In this document: positions 19,168-26,440 of the stretch, in pieces
How positions within the stretch are numbered: the stretch's first letter is position 1
Layout of the letters: each line of letters begins with the position of its first letter
Source of the DNA: Rhizobium alarense
GTDB taxonomy: Bacteria; Pseudomonadota; Alphaproteobacteria; Rhizobiales; Rhizobiaceae
Length of the DNA: 34,219 bases
Reading direction: 5' to 3'
Assembly: GCF_021555155.1 (NCBI RefSeq)
Contig: NZ_JAKGBU010000060.1
Span: 1 to 34,219 of the forward strand
Program-made: the position numbers and the translations under genes
The notes under the pieces: generated by a model
What the model was told of the DNA's origin: nothing
Seen by the model: the letters and a program-made list of their open reading frames with translations, nothing else
Databases searched by the model: none

Positions 19168-20346
19168 TTTCTGTCTTCGGACGTTGTTTTTCCATCGTTT
19201 TTTCCTCGATTTGTCTCACCGGAATTCCGGTTCGATGAAAGTGGGACATTTTTGCGGGCCACGTAGGTTTTCCGACGCTCGAAACCGGCATCGATAATCC
19301 GCTTGGATTGGGCGGCTTTGGTGTAGTGCTGCGCCATCTTGGAATCAGACCAGCCAAAGATCGCCATCAATTGATGTTCTGTAGCACCTGCCTCGGCGAG
19401 GATCGTTGCGGACGCTTTTCTGAGGCCGTGCGACGAGCATTCCGGCAAATCGGCATCGTTGCACCACTGGCGCATCTTGTTGCCGAAGCCGTTCCCGCTG
19501 AACGCCTTGCCGTATTCGGTTATAAGGAAGGTCGGCTGATCATGCGTGATCGCGTCCAGCGCCTCGCGGAGCTCGTCTGTGACAGGCAGGCTGAGCGACT
19601 GTGCATAATTTGCCGGAACCTTTCTCCGGTATGAACTCGATGCGATCGGCGACCAGGTTCCGCCAGCCGAGCTTGACGAGGTCCGAGCGTCTGACGCCCA
19701 AATTCAGCATCAGTTCCATTGCAAGCCGGGCCATAGAGCCGAACGGATAGGCTGCGCGATAGCGCGCCAGTTCCGCTTCGCTCCAGGTGTGGAAACCGGG
19801 AGACTTATGGATTTTCGTGACACCGTTCGCGGGATTGAAGGTCGCCAGCTCGGCGCTGATAGCCCAATTGAACAACGCCTTCAGATACTTCACCAGCTTG
19901 TCGGCTGCGCCGGGCGTGCCGCTGCGCTTCATCTGGCTGGCTTCAATGTCTGATTTGCGGATCTTCTTGAAGGGCAGTTCGCCCACATTGCTGCAATAGC
20001 GATTGAGAACGCTCTTCTTGTCCTTCTGCGTGGCCGGCGACTGGCTCTGAAACGCCTTGGACCGATAATAGGTCTCGACCAGCCAGCGAACCGAGCCCGG
20101 CTCCAGTCTAGAAATCTGGACCGCCTTTTCACCACGATCGCCAGCCAGGACGCGGTGATATTCCTCGGCAAACGCTTGGGTGACGCTGCCCGCCTCGTCC
20201 AGATAGGTGGAGGTCATACGATACTTCGGCATGCCTGGCAGGCGGAGATAGAACCGCTCGTTGCCGTGCCGGTCGATATCCCGCGAGCAATATTTGAAGG
20301 GGACGCGCTGATTACCCGACCGCGTAATCAAACGGGTTTTCGCCAT
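19110..20346 (-). pseudogene. tyrosine recombinase/integrase, frameshifted
   Basis: Phage-type tyrosine integrase in two frames. The first frame (20346 to about 19621) has the N-terminal arm, the core-binding domain (KKIRKSDIEASQMKR) and the first catalytic Arg in LNLGVRRSDLVKLGW. The second has HGLRKASATILAEAG and the catalytic-Tyr motif GWSDSKMAQHYTKAA. At the AAA run on the minus strand (19621-19623) one extra base breaks the frame: removing it gives IPEKVPANYAQSLSLPVTD, which joins the halves smoothly. As sequenced, the product lacks the His, second Arg and Tyr, so it should be inactive unless this is a sequencing error. No known +1 recoding signal is visible. Its 3' end runs into the tRNA gene. 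The start overlaps the upstream HTH gene by 35 bases. Confidence 0.85.
19140..19170. other. probable attachment site (attL) at the tRNA 3' end
   Basis: The tRNA 3' half marks a sharp boundary: GC-rich core genome before it, lower-GC mobile genes with a tyrosine integrase gene immediately after it, reading back into the tRNA. Tyrosine integrases commonly use the T arm and 3' end of tRNA genes. A second copy of GGTTCGAGTCCCTCCGGGCC was not seen elsewhere in this window, so attR must be outside it or altered. Confidence 0.6.
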
Positions 20347-20578
20347 CGTCTTCGTCTCCGCTCAAGCCGTGTTCTTTGATGTCGTACCAGGACGCCCGGA
20401 TTTCCTCGGCATCCCAACGGCGCAACGCGCCGATCTTCACGCCTTTCGGCATAAGGCCACGGCGGACCCAGTCGTCAAAGGTCCCCGTCGAGACATCCAG
20501 AAGCTCCGCCGCACGGACGCGGCTGACCGCGAATTTGTAGAGCGGTCGCGGGGCTAACGTTTCAGCTTGCTGCTTCAT
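20312..20578 (-). CDS. small helix-turn-helix (AlpA/excisionase-like) protein
   Basis: An 88-residue protein with a MerR/AlpA-type HTH: FAVSRVRAAELLDVSTGTFD, then VRRGLMPKGVKIGALRRWD and DAEEIRASW, the typical turn-helix-wing order of excisionase/AlpA proteins. ATG at 20578 has GAGGAGC about 8 bases upstream; a longer frame exists but lacks support. It lies directly before the integrase and overlaps it by 35 bases, so it is probably co-transcribed and may control integrase activity or directionality. The exact role (excisionase or transcription activator) cannot be told from sequence. Confidence 0.7.
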   Translation of the reverse strand: MKQQAETLAPRPLYKFAVSRVRAAELLDVSTGTFDDWVRRGLMPKGVKIGALRRWDAEEIRASWYDIKEHGLSGDEDDGENPFDYAVG

Positions 20579-20588
20579 ATGCCGCTCC

Positions 20589-20807
20589 TCACGCTCTGGA
20601 GGCGTTGTCAGCAAGCGCCAAAGCCTTCTGCTTGGGCTCGACCATATTCGCCGCAAGATACTCATCCACGGCGTTTTCCGGCAGGAACAGGCTTCCGCCA
20701 ATCCGGACATGACGGATTTCTTGCTTGGCGATCAGGTTCCGGATGCGAGCGACCGGCCATCCGGAACGATCAGCCAATTGCTTCGGTGATAAAAGCTGAG
20801 ATTGCAT
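20589..20807 (-). CDS. excisionase-family helix-turn-helix protein
   Basis: A 72-residue DNA-binding protein: LLSPKQLADRSGWPVARIRN forms the HTH, and the wing is HVRIGGSLFLPENAVDEYL, the standard pattern of small excisionase/MerR-like domains. ATG at 20807 has GGAG ten bases upstream. It ends 10 bases before the next HTH gene, giving a minus-strand operon of two HTH genes and integrase. It is divergent from the CI-like regulator, so the 95-base gap probably carries the switch controlling excision. Confidence 0.75.
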   Translation of the reverse strand: MQSQLLSPKQLADRSGWPVARIRNLIAKQEIRHVRIGGSLFLPENAVDEYLAANMVEPKQKALALADNASRA

Positions 20808-20831
20808 AACTGCTCAACTCCATAGAGATAA

Positions 20832-20861
20832 TTCGACACGAGACAGAACGAATCATATAAT
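20832..20861 (+). promoter_or_regulatory. candidate promoter for the CI-like regulator
   Basis: TTCGAC at 20832-20837 and TATAAT at 20856-20861 are spaced by 18 bases in the AT-rich divergent interval 20808-20902. The -10 is a perfect consensus. The downstream AT-rich stretch before the start codon may hold operator sites. Confidence 0.5.
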
Positions 20862-20902
20862 CGCGCTGGGCGCAACACTTTTATCGCATTTAAGATATTT
20901 CG

Positions 20903-21313
20903 ATGCAAGATGGATTCATGGAGGCAATGGGGCAACGGCTGGGGAAAATCCGCAAGGATTCCGGGTTAAAGCAGGTGCCCTTTTCCGAAGCGCTTGAGGT
21001 GTCGCAAAGCGCTTACAACACCTACGAGCGCGGAAATCGCGAGATACCGGCAAAAATTCTCCGGCTTCTGCATGTTAAATTCAATGTGAACCCCGTGTGG
21101 ATGCTAACGGGGGAAGGAAGCCCGTACAATCGGGACACCGTCGATCTGTATCACCAGGTCACGGGGGCGGTTGACGCTTTCATCGCAAGAGAAAACTGTC
21201 AGGTGGAACCGGACAAGCGCTTGAAGCTCATCCGGTTCCTGATCGACTACGCCGAACAACACGGCGAATTCACAGAGGAAATTGCAGAAAAATATCTGAG
21301 GTCAGCGATATGA
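20903..21313 (+). CDS. XRE/CI-like transcriptional regulator
   Basis: A 136-residue protein with an N-terminal Cro/CI HTH (GQRLGKIRKDSGLKQVPFSE, then LEVSQSAYNTYERGNREIP), followed by FNVNPVWMLTGEGSPY. That last motif is typical of phage and element repressors related to the CI N-terminal family. The C-terminus (about 75-136) is helical and acidic without a peptidase domain. Start choice is uncertain: ATG 20903, 20918 and 20927 are all in frame and none has an ideal ribosome-binding site. It diverges from the excisionase/integrase operon and overlaps the next gene by ATGA, so it probably maintains the integrated state. Confidence 0.75.
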   Translation: MQDGFMEAMGQRLGKIRKDSGLKQVPFSEALEVSQSAYNTYERGNREIPAKILRLLHVKFNVNPVWMLTGEGSPYNRDTVDLYHQVTGAVDAFIARENCQVEPDKRLKLIRFLIDYAEQHGEFTEEIAEKYLRSAI

Positions 21314-21663
21314 GTAAATCGAGCTTCGAAGAGCAGATAATGCAGGGCGTGTACGTGCTCGGTCGCCAGCGCGACCAACTGGCAACCGAAAGGCGCAAGT
21401 TGGCAAGGCAATTGCGCTATGCCCGACATTCGGCCCGGCTTACGAGCCTTTCAAAGCAATACGATTTCGGGATGGTCTTCTTCGCTGCAATGGGAGCCGT
21501 TTCGCTCATTTTGTTCGATGCAAACAGTGGATCCGATGCTTGGGTGAACCCTGTGCTGAGCTTGTCGCTGATGCTGTTCGCCTGCGGTAGCGCCGTCAGA
21601 GGCCGAAAGATGGTCAGCCGGATCAGGTACGTCCATGATCGGTTCGGAAAATGGTCGATGTAG
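21310..21663 (+). CDS. small membrane protein coupled to the CI-like regulator
   Basis: A 117-residue protein, not recognised. A basic, coiled N-terminal half (GRQRDQLATERRKLARQLRY) is followed by two hydrophobic segments: FGMVFFAAMGAVSLILF (about 53-69) and WVNPVLSLSLMLFACGSAV (about 77-96), then a short basic tail. The start ATG overlaps the previous stop (ATGA), so it is translated together with the repressor. It ends just before a clear terminator, so this two-gene unit is separate from the restriction operon. Two-segment membrane proteins beside repressors can be exclusion or abortive-infection proteins, but that is a guess. Confidence 0.65.
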   Translation: MSKSSFEEQIMQGVYVLGRQRDQLATERRKLARQLRYARHSARLTSLSKQYDFGMVFFAAMGAVSLILFDANSGSDAWVNPVLSLSLMLFACGSAVRGRKMVSRIRYVHDRFGKWSM

Positions 21664-21687
21664 CCTTGTGCAGGGCAAACAGATAAG

Positions 21688-21716
21688 AACGCCGATGCGC
21701 GAGTCGGCGTTTTCTT
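21688..21716 (+). terminator. intrinsic terminator after the repressor unit
   Basis: AACGCCGA (21688-21695) pairs with TCGGCGTT (21704-21711) across an 8-base loop and is followed by a short T-rich tail (TTCTT). It separates the regulator unit from hsdM. Confidence 0.75.
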
Positions 21717-21740
21717 GACTCCCTGCAAAAAGATGTGATT

Positions 21741-21759
21741 TCCTACACCATGTGTGGGA
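21741..21759. promoter_or_regulatory. inverted repeat upstream of hsdM
   Basis: TCCTACAC and GTGTGGGA flank CAT, giving an 8-bp palindrome with one mismatch about 125 bases before the hsdM start. It is a candidate operator for a dimeric regulator, for instance the nearby CI-like protein. No binding consensus is known to me. Confidence 0.35.
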
Positions 21760-21882
21760 GCGAAACGGTTACTTAACCAAAATTCGCTAAAGAATACAGA
21801 AGTCTGGCCGTTCTGTGTCTGGCGGACGACTGCAAGGTCTTGTTCTGTGACGCGGAATTTGCGTCAGAAGACAGGATCGGGA

Positions 21883-23913
21883 ATGGACGACAAGACCATA
21901 CAGCAAGCGAAAACCCTCGCAAATTTCGTCTGGCAGATCGCCGATATTTTGCGAGGCGACTTTAAGCAATCTGAATACGGCAAGGTGATCCTGCCCTTCG
22001 TGGTGCTGCGCCGCCTTGACTGCATCCTAGAGCCGAGCAAAGGCGCCGTTCTGAGGGCGCAACTGTCGTTGCCTCAGGGCATCGACGAACAAACCCGTGA
22101 TATGATGCTGTTCGGGGCAATCGGCGGTGGCATTCGGGTTTACAATACCAGCAAGCTTACGTTTGCGTCGATCAAAGCGCAGAATCCGGCCCAACTGCAC
22201 GACAATCTGATCGCATACATCACGAGCTTTTCGACGTCAGTGAAGGATGTCTTCCTCGACAAGTTCCTATTCACCGACCAGTTGAAGCGGCTGAGCGAAG
22301 CCGCGATCCTCTGGAAGGTGTTCGAGCAGTTTGCCGCGCTCGACCTGAAGCCCCAGTCGGTTTCTACGCTGGCCATGGGCTACTTGTTCGAAGATCTGAT
22401 CCGTCGCTTCTCGGAAATCTCCAATGAGACGGCTGGCGAACATTTCACGCCGCGTGAGGTCATCCGCCTAATTGTAGACCTTCTATTGGTCAACGATGCA
22501 CAGGCGCTCACTGGTAAGGGCATCATCCGCCAGGTCTACGACCCGGCATGTGGTACAGGAGGAATGCTGGCGCTCACCGAAGAGGGCATGAAGGATTTGA
22601 ATCCGGATGTCCGCGTCGAACTCTTCGGGCAGGAGCTGAATGGAGAGTCCTTTGGCATCTGCAAGTCGGACATGCTGGTCACCGGTCACGACCCAGAGAA
22701 CATCGCATTCGGCAACACGCTGACGCACGATGCGCACAAGGGCCGCAAGTTCCATTACATGCTGTCCAATCCACCGTATGGCGTCGACTGGAAGAAGTAT
22801 CAGGAGCCTATCAAGGCTGAAGCCGAGACGAAAGGTACGGACGGGCGCTTTGGCGCAGGTTTGCCGCGTATCTCGGACGGGCAGTTGCTCTTCCTTCAGC
22901 ACATGATTTCCAAGATGCGAGACGACGAAGCCGGTTCGCGCATAGGCATCGTCATGAACGGCTCACCGCTCTTCACCGGCGGCGCGGGATCAGGCGAAAG
23001 CGAAATTCGCCGATGGATGCTTGAAAAGGATTGGGTCGAGGCCATTGTCGCACTTCCGACCGATCTCTTCTACAATACCGGCATCCAAACCTATGTATGG
23101 CTTCTGACGAACCGAAAGCGTAAGGAGCGGCGTGGAAAAGCCCAGCTCATCGACGCATCGGGCGAACGGTTTTGGAAGCCGATGCGCAAAAATCTCGGCT
23201 CAAAGCGCCGTGAGATCCGCGACGAAGCCCGCGAGACCATCGCGCGTATTTTCCACGAGATGGCGAATGGCGGCGGGCCATGGGCGGAAGTCTCGAAAAT
23301 CTTTGACACGACGGACTTCGGTTATCGCGAGATCAAGGTCGAACGGCCGTTGAGGCTTAATTTTCAAGCCTGTGTCGAGCGCATCGAGCGGTTGAAACTG
23401 GCCAAACCTTTCATGAAGCTGGATCCTGCGGACCAGGAAGACGTGTTGAACGTCGTCACGAACCGCCTGTCTGATGCGCTGTTCAAGGATCGACCCTCGT
23501 TCGAGGTTGCTCTCGCCAAAGCGTTGAAGGGTGCCGGCGTCAAGATTGGCGCGCCCATCAAGAAGGCGATACTTGCGGCACTTTCCGAGCGAGATGAAAC
23601 CGCTGCCATCTGCCTTGACGGTGATGGCAACCCAGAGCCAGACCCAGAACTTCGGGATTACGAACTCGTACCGTTTAAAGAGGATTGGCGGGCGTATGTC
23701 GCGCGCGAAGTGACGCCCTTTGTGCCGGATGCCTGGGTGGACGAGGCCTACCGGGACGACGCTGACCGAGGCGTGGGCCGTGTCGGGTACGAGATCAACT
23801 TCAATCGCTACTTTTATCGCTATACTCCTCCGCGCCCGCTCACCGAGATCGACGCGGAATTGAAGGCGCTGGAAGCTGACATCGCGGGCCTCCTATCGGA
23901 GGTCGCAGGATGA
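21883..23913 (+). CDS. hsdM: Type I restriction-modification system methyltransferase subunit
   Basis: A 676-residue N6-adenine methyltransferase. The N-terminal HsdM domain starts ANFVWQIADILRGDFKQSEY. The SAM-binding motif I is DPACGTGGML (D220), and the catalytic NPPY is at 296-299 (SNPPYGVDWKKY). The C-terminal part has the family's long helical tail (EINFNRYFYRYTPPRPL, then ALEADIAGLLSE). ATG 21883 after AGGATCGGGA begins the conserved domain; the frame is open from 21754 but that extension is not family-like. With HsdS it forms the methylase protecting host DNA. It is the first gene of a four-gene ATGA-coupled operon. Its stop overlaps the hsdS start. Confidence 0.95.
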   Translation: MDDKTIQQAKTLANFVWQIADILRGDFKQSEYGKVILPFVVLRRLDCILEPSKGAVLRAQLSLPQGIDEQTRDMMLFGAIGGGIRVYNTSKLTFASIKAQNPAQLHDNLIAYITSFSTSVKDVFLDKFLFTDQLKRLSEAAILWKVFEQFAALDLKPQSVSTLAMGYLFEDLIRRFSEISNETAGEHFTPREVIRLIVDLLLVNDAQALTGKGIIRQVYDPACGTGGMLALTEEGMKDLNPDVRVELFGQELNGESFGICKSDMLVTGHDPENIAFGNTLTHDAHKGRKFHYMLSNPPYGVDWKKYQEPIKAEAETKGTDGRFGAGLPRISDGQLLFLQHMISKMRDDEAGSRIGIVMNGSPLFTGGAGSGESEIRRWMLEKDWVEAIVALPTDLFYNTGIQTYVWLLTNRKRKERRGKAQLIDASGERFWKPMRKNLGSKRREIRDEARETIARIFHEMANGGGPWAEVSKIFDTTDFGYREIKVERPLRLNFQACVERIERLKLAKPFMKLDPADQEDVLNVVTNRLSDALFKDRPSFEVALAKALKGAGVKIGAPIKKAILAALSERDETAAICLDGDGNPEPDPELRDYELVPFKEDWRAYVAREVTPFVPDAWVDEAYRDDADRGVGRVGYEINFNRYFYRYTPPRPLTEIDAELKALEADIAGLLSEVAG

Positions 23914-25826
23914 CCGCCTTGGATGTTAACACACGATGGCCGCTCAAACCTCTTCGTCGGTTGGCGGCAATAAAATCCAGCAACGTTGACAAAGTCATGG
24001 AAGAAGGCGAGCAGACCGTTCGCCTCTGCAACTATGTGGACGTCTACTACAACGACCGCATCACCGACGAGATCGAGTTTAATGCAGGCTCCGCGAAGCC
24101 GCAGGAGATTGCAAAATTCACGCTTCGCGCCGGGGATGTGATCATCACGAAGGACAGCGAGACGCCGGACGACATCGCTGTTCCAGCTCTTGTAGAGCAA
24201 AGCGCCGAAGGCGTCGTTTGCGGATACCATTTGGCGATCTTGCGCTCAAAGCCTTCAGAGGTCTTCGGACCCTATCTCTTCTGGGCGCTGAAGGCGAAAC
24301 CAGCACGCGAGGCGTTCGCCAATGCTGCGCAGGGAGTCACGCGCTATGGGCTGACGCTGAACGGCATCGGTTCAATTGATATTTCCCTTCCCGATCTCGA
24401 CACCCAGAGGTCTATCGTCGCCTTTCTCGACCGCGAAACTGCCCGCATCGACGAACTAATCGCCAAAAAACAACGACAGGTGGTGCTTCTAGATCAACGC
24501 GCCCGGCAAGCTGTCATCGAGATAGTGATGGGTCATGATGGTCGGGCTGGTTCAAGCGTTGAAACCGGCCTCGAATATATGCCTCGCATTCCCGCACACT
24601 GGATGATGAGGCGCGCGGGCCACCTCTTCCGGCAGGTTGGCGAGCCAAACACTGACGATCTTCCAGTCCTGTCCGTCTCGATCCATACCGGCATATCAGA
24701 TCGACAACTCGGCGACGAGGAGCGCGACCGCAAGGTGAATCTGATCGAAGATCGGTCAAGCTATAAGCGTGTGCGGCCTGGCTATCTTGCATACAACATG
24801 ATGCGCGCATGGCAAGGAGCCGTGGGGGTTTCGACTGTCGATGGTGCTGTAAGCCCGGCGTATGTGGTGGCAAAGCCAATTAGCGATCTTTACAGCCCTT
24901 ATTATCAGTTCCTGTTGCGCACCCCGCCTTTCATTGAACAGATGCGGCAGGGCTCGAAAGGCATCACCGACTTCCGTCTGCGGCTATATTGGGAACAATT
25001 CAAACTAATCATGCTTCCCGTGCCACCCCTGGACGAACAGAAGCGTATAGCTCAAAAAGCCGAACACGAAATCAGCTACGCTGCCCAAGTTGCGGCGAAG
25101 GTCAGTTTGTCTGTGGAACGCCTCAAAGAACGTCGCGCCGCCTTGATCACTGCCGCGGTCACTGGCGAACTGGACATCCGTCAGACCGCCGTTGTCACCA
25201 CGACGAAAGCCGACCGCCTGAAATTTCGTGTGGTCGTCGGAGCGGAGATCATCCACCGACATCAGGATAATCCGAAGTTTGGGCGGGTGAAGCTGCAAAA
25301 AGAGCTTTACCTTGCCGAGGCCCATGTCGGCATCAGCGAGCTACAGGGCAACTATCTGCGGGAGGCTGCAGGCCCGCTCGACCGCGCCCTGATCGATGAG
25401 ACGGAAAAGGCTTTGGAGACCCAGGGGTTTTATCGCGCTCGCCAGCAGGACGGAATCGGCGGGGCGGTTCGCTACACTCCCTTGCCGAAGGCCGGCCAGC
25501 ATGTCGTCGATCTGACTTCCTCTCTCGGCCCACGCATGGAAGCACTGCGCAACCTAATCAGCCTTTTGAGTGATCTCGATCGCCGTCAAGTCGAAGCCGT
25601 CGCCACGCTCTACGCAGTTTGGAACGATGCGCTGATGGACGGCGAGCAGCCGGACGACGCCGCGATCATCAGCGGCGTGTTGACGGAATGGCATGCGGAG
25701 AAAGGGGAAAAATTCAGCGAAGGCGATCTTCGTGTTCGGCTTGCATGGATGAAACGTCAAGGGCTCGTGCCGCGCGGCCAAGGCCCGAGAACCGCCCACA
25801 CGATGACGCGGGATATGTTTTCATGA
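23910..25826 (+). CDS. hsdS: Type I restriction specificity subunit with an extra C-terminal domain
   Basis: A 638-residue HsdS. Residues 1 to about 425 are the usual two target-recognition domains (first about 5-180, second about 215-380), each followed by a conserved helical spacer (RSIVAFLDRETARIDELIAK, and QKRIAQKAEHEISYA to LITAAVTGELDIRQ). These set which split DNA sequence is bound. Ordinary HsdS ends at this second spacer. Here about 210 further residues follow: a segment FGRVKLQKELYLAEAHVGI (from F457), YLREAAGPLDRALIDE, and a helical end with ATLYAVWNDALMDG and LAWMKRQGLVPRG. The KLQKELYLAE helix slightly recalls the Panacea/SocA (DUF4065) type, only as a guess. Overlaps hsdM and the next gene by four bases each. 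Confidence 0.92.
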   Translation: MTALDVNTRWPLKPLRRLAAIKSSNVDKVMEEGEQTVRLCNYVDVYYNDRITDEIEFNAGSAKPQEIAKFTLRAGDVIITKDSETPDDIAVPALVEQSAEGVVCGYHLAILRSKPSEVFGPYLFWALKAKPAREAFANAAQGVTRYGLTLNGIGSIDISLPDLDTQRSIVAFLDRETARIDELIAKKQRQVVLLDQRARQAVIEIVMGHDGRAGSSVETGLEYMPRIPAHWMMRRAGHLFRQVGEPNTDDLPVLSVSIHTGISDRQLGDEERDRKVNLIEDRSSYKRVRPGYLAYNMMRAWQGAVGVSTVDGAVSPAYVVAKPISDLYSPYYQFLLRTPPFIEQMRQGSKGITDFRLRLYWEQFKLIMLPVPPLDEQKRIAQKAEHEISYAAQVAAKVSLSVERLKERRAALITAAVTGELDIRQTAVVTTTKADRLKFRVVVGAEIIHRHQDNPKFGRVKLQKELYLAEAHVGISELQGNYLREAAGPLDRALIDETEKALETQGFYRARQQDGIGGAVRYTPLPKAGQHVVDLTSSLGPRMEALRNLISLLSDLDRRQVEAVATLYAVWNDALMDGEQPDDAAIISGVLTEWHAEKGEKFSEGDLRVRLAWMKRQGLVPRGQGPRTAHTMTRDMFS

Positions 25827-26440
25827 GAGCCGCATCGGAAACCCCCACCAAGGAAGCCATGACTCGCCCGCTATTCGAGCCGCTGTCGGAAAAGCACGAG
25901 CGGCCCGACGAATGGTCCGGTCCTCTTGGTTTCGTAATCGGAGGCTTCGCCAGGCCGTCGATGCTGGCGGAGCGCGACGGAGCGCTCGCGGAACAGTATT
26001 TCGAGGCTGCAAACGCCTTGATCGAATCCATTCTGGACAAGCGTGTTGCCGATTATCAGGTCGCAAACGCAGCGCTCTTTCTATACCGCCATTGTTTCGA
26101 GCTTTTGCTGAAGGCAGGCCTTCCGCCCGCTGTCCGGGTGAAGAAAGACATCCATCATCTGGGCAACCTGGCAAAGAGTTACGCACACCACAAGCAGCAG
26201 GCGGGCGAAGATGTGCCTGCTTGGATCATCAAGCGGTGCGAAGAACTGGCCTCTATTGATCCCGGTTCCGAGGCGTTCCGATATGGTGATTATGGGATGC
26301 CCAAATCGACGGATGGATCGACAATCGAGGATGAAATCCACGTCGATCTTCTGCATCTGAAGGCGGCAATGGCCGCACTCAACGCCGCTTTGGTAGAGCG
26401 GAATTGGCTCATTCGCATGGCAAAGGGGGAACGGCCATGA
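25823..26440 (+). CDS. HEPN-like accessory protein inside the hsd operon
   Basis: A 205-residue protein of unknown function. The ATG at 25823 overlaps the hsdS stop and its own stop overlaps the hsdR start, so it is an integral operon member. The helical core has [19 protein letters not shown]-like sequence (residues about 85-100 read [14 protein letters not shown]) and then [15 protein letters not shown]. This is the layout of HEPN-type or nucleotide-transferase-associated helical bundles (RHxxELxLK, then HxLxxL). A catalytic RX4-6H RNase motif is not obvious, so it may be a non-catalytic or binding version. It could be an accessory or control subunit of the restriction complex. An unrelated helical fold is possible. 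Confidence 0.7.
   Translation: MRAASETPTKEAMTRPLFEPLSEKHERPDEWSGPLGFVIGGFARPSMLAERDGALAEQYFEAANALIESILDKRVADYQVANAALFLYRHCFELLLKAGLPPAVRVKKDIHHLGNLAKSYAHHKQQAGEDVPAWIIKRCEELASIDPGSEAFRYGDYGMPKSTDGSTIEDEIHVDLLHLKAAMAALNAALVERNWLIRMAKGERP

Noticed and set aside
19615-19630. Programmed +1 frameshifting in the integrase
   Set aside because: No known slippery sequence, stop codon or downstream structure is visible at the junction; mutation or sequencing error is simpler.
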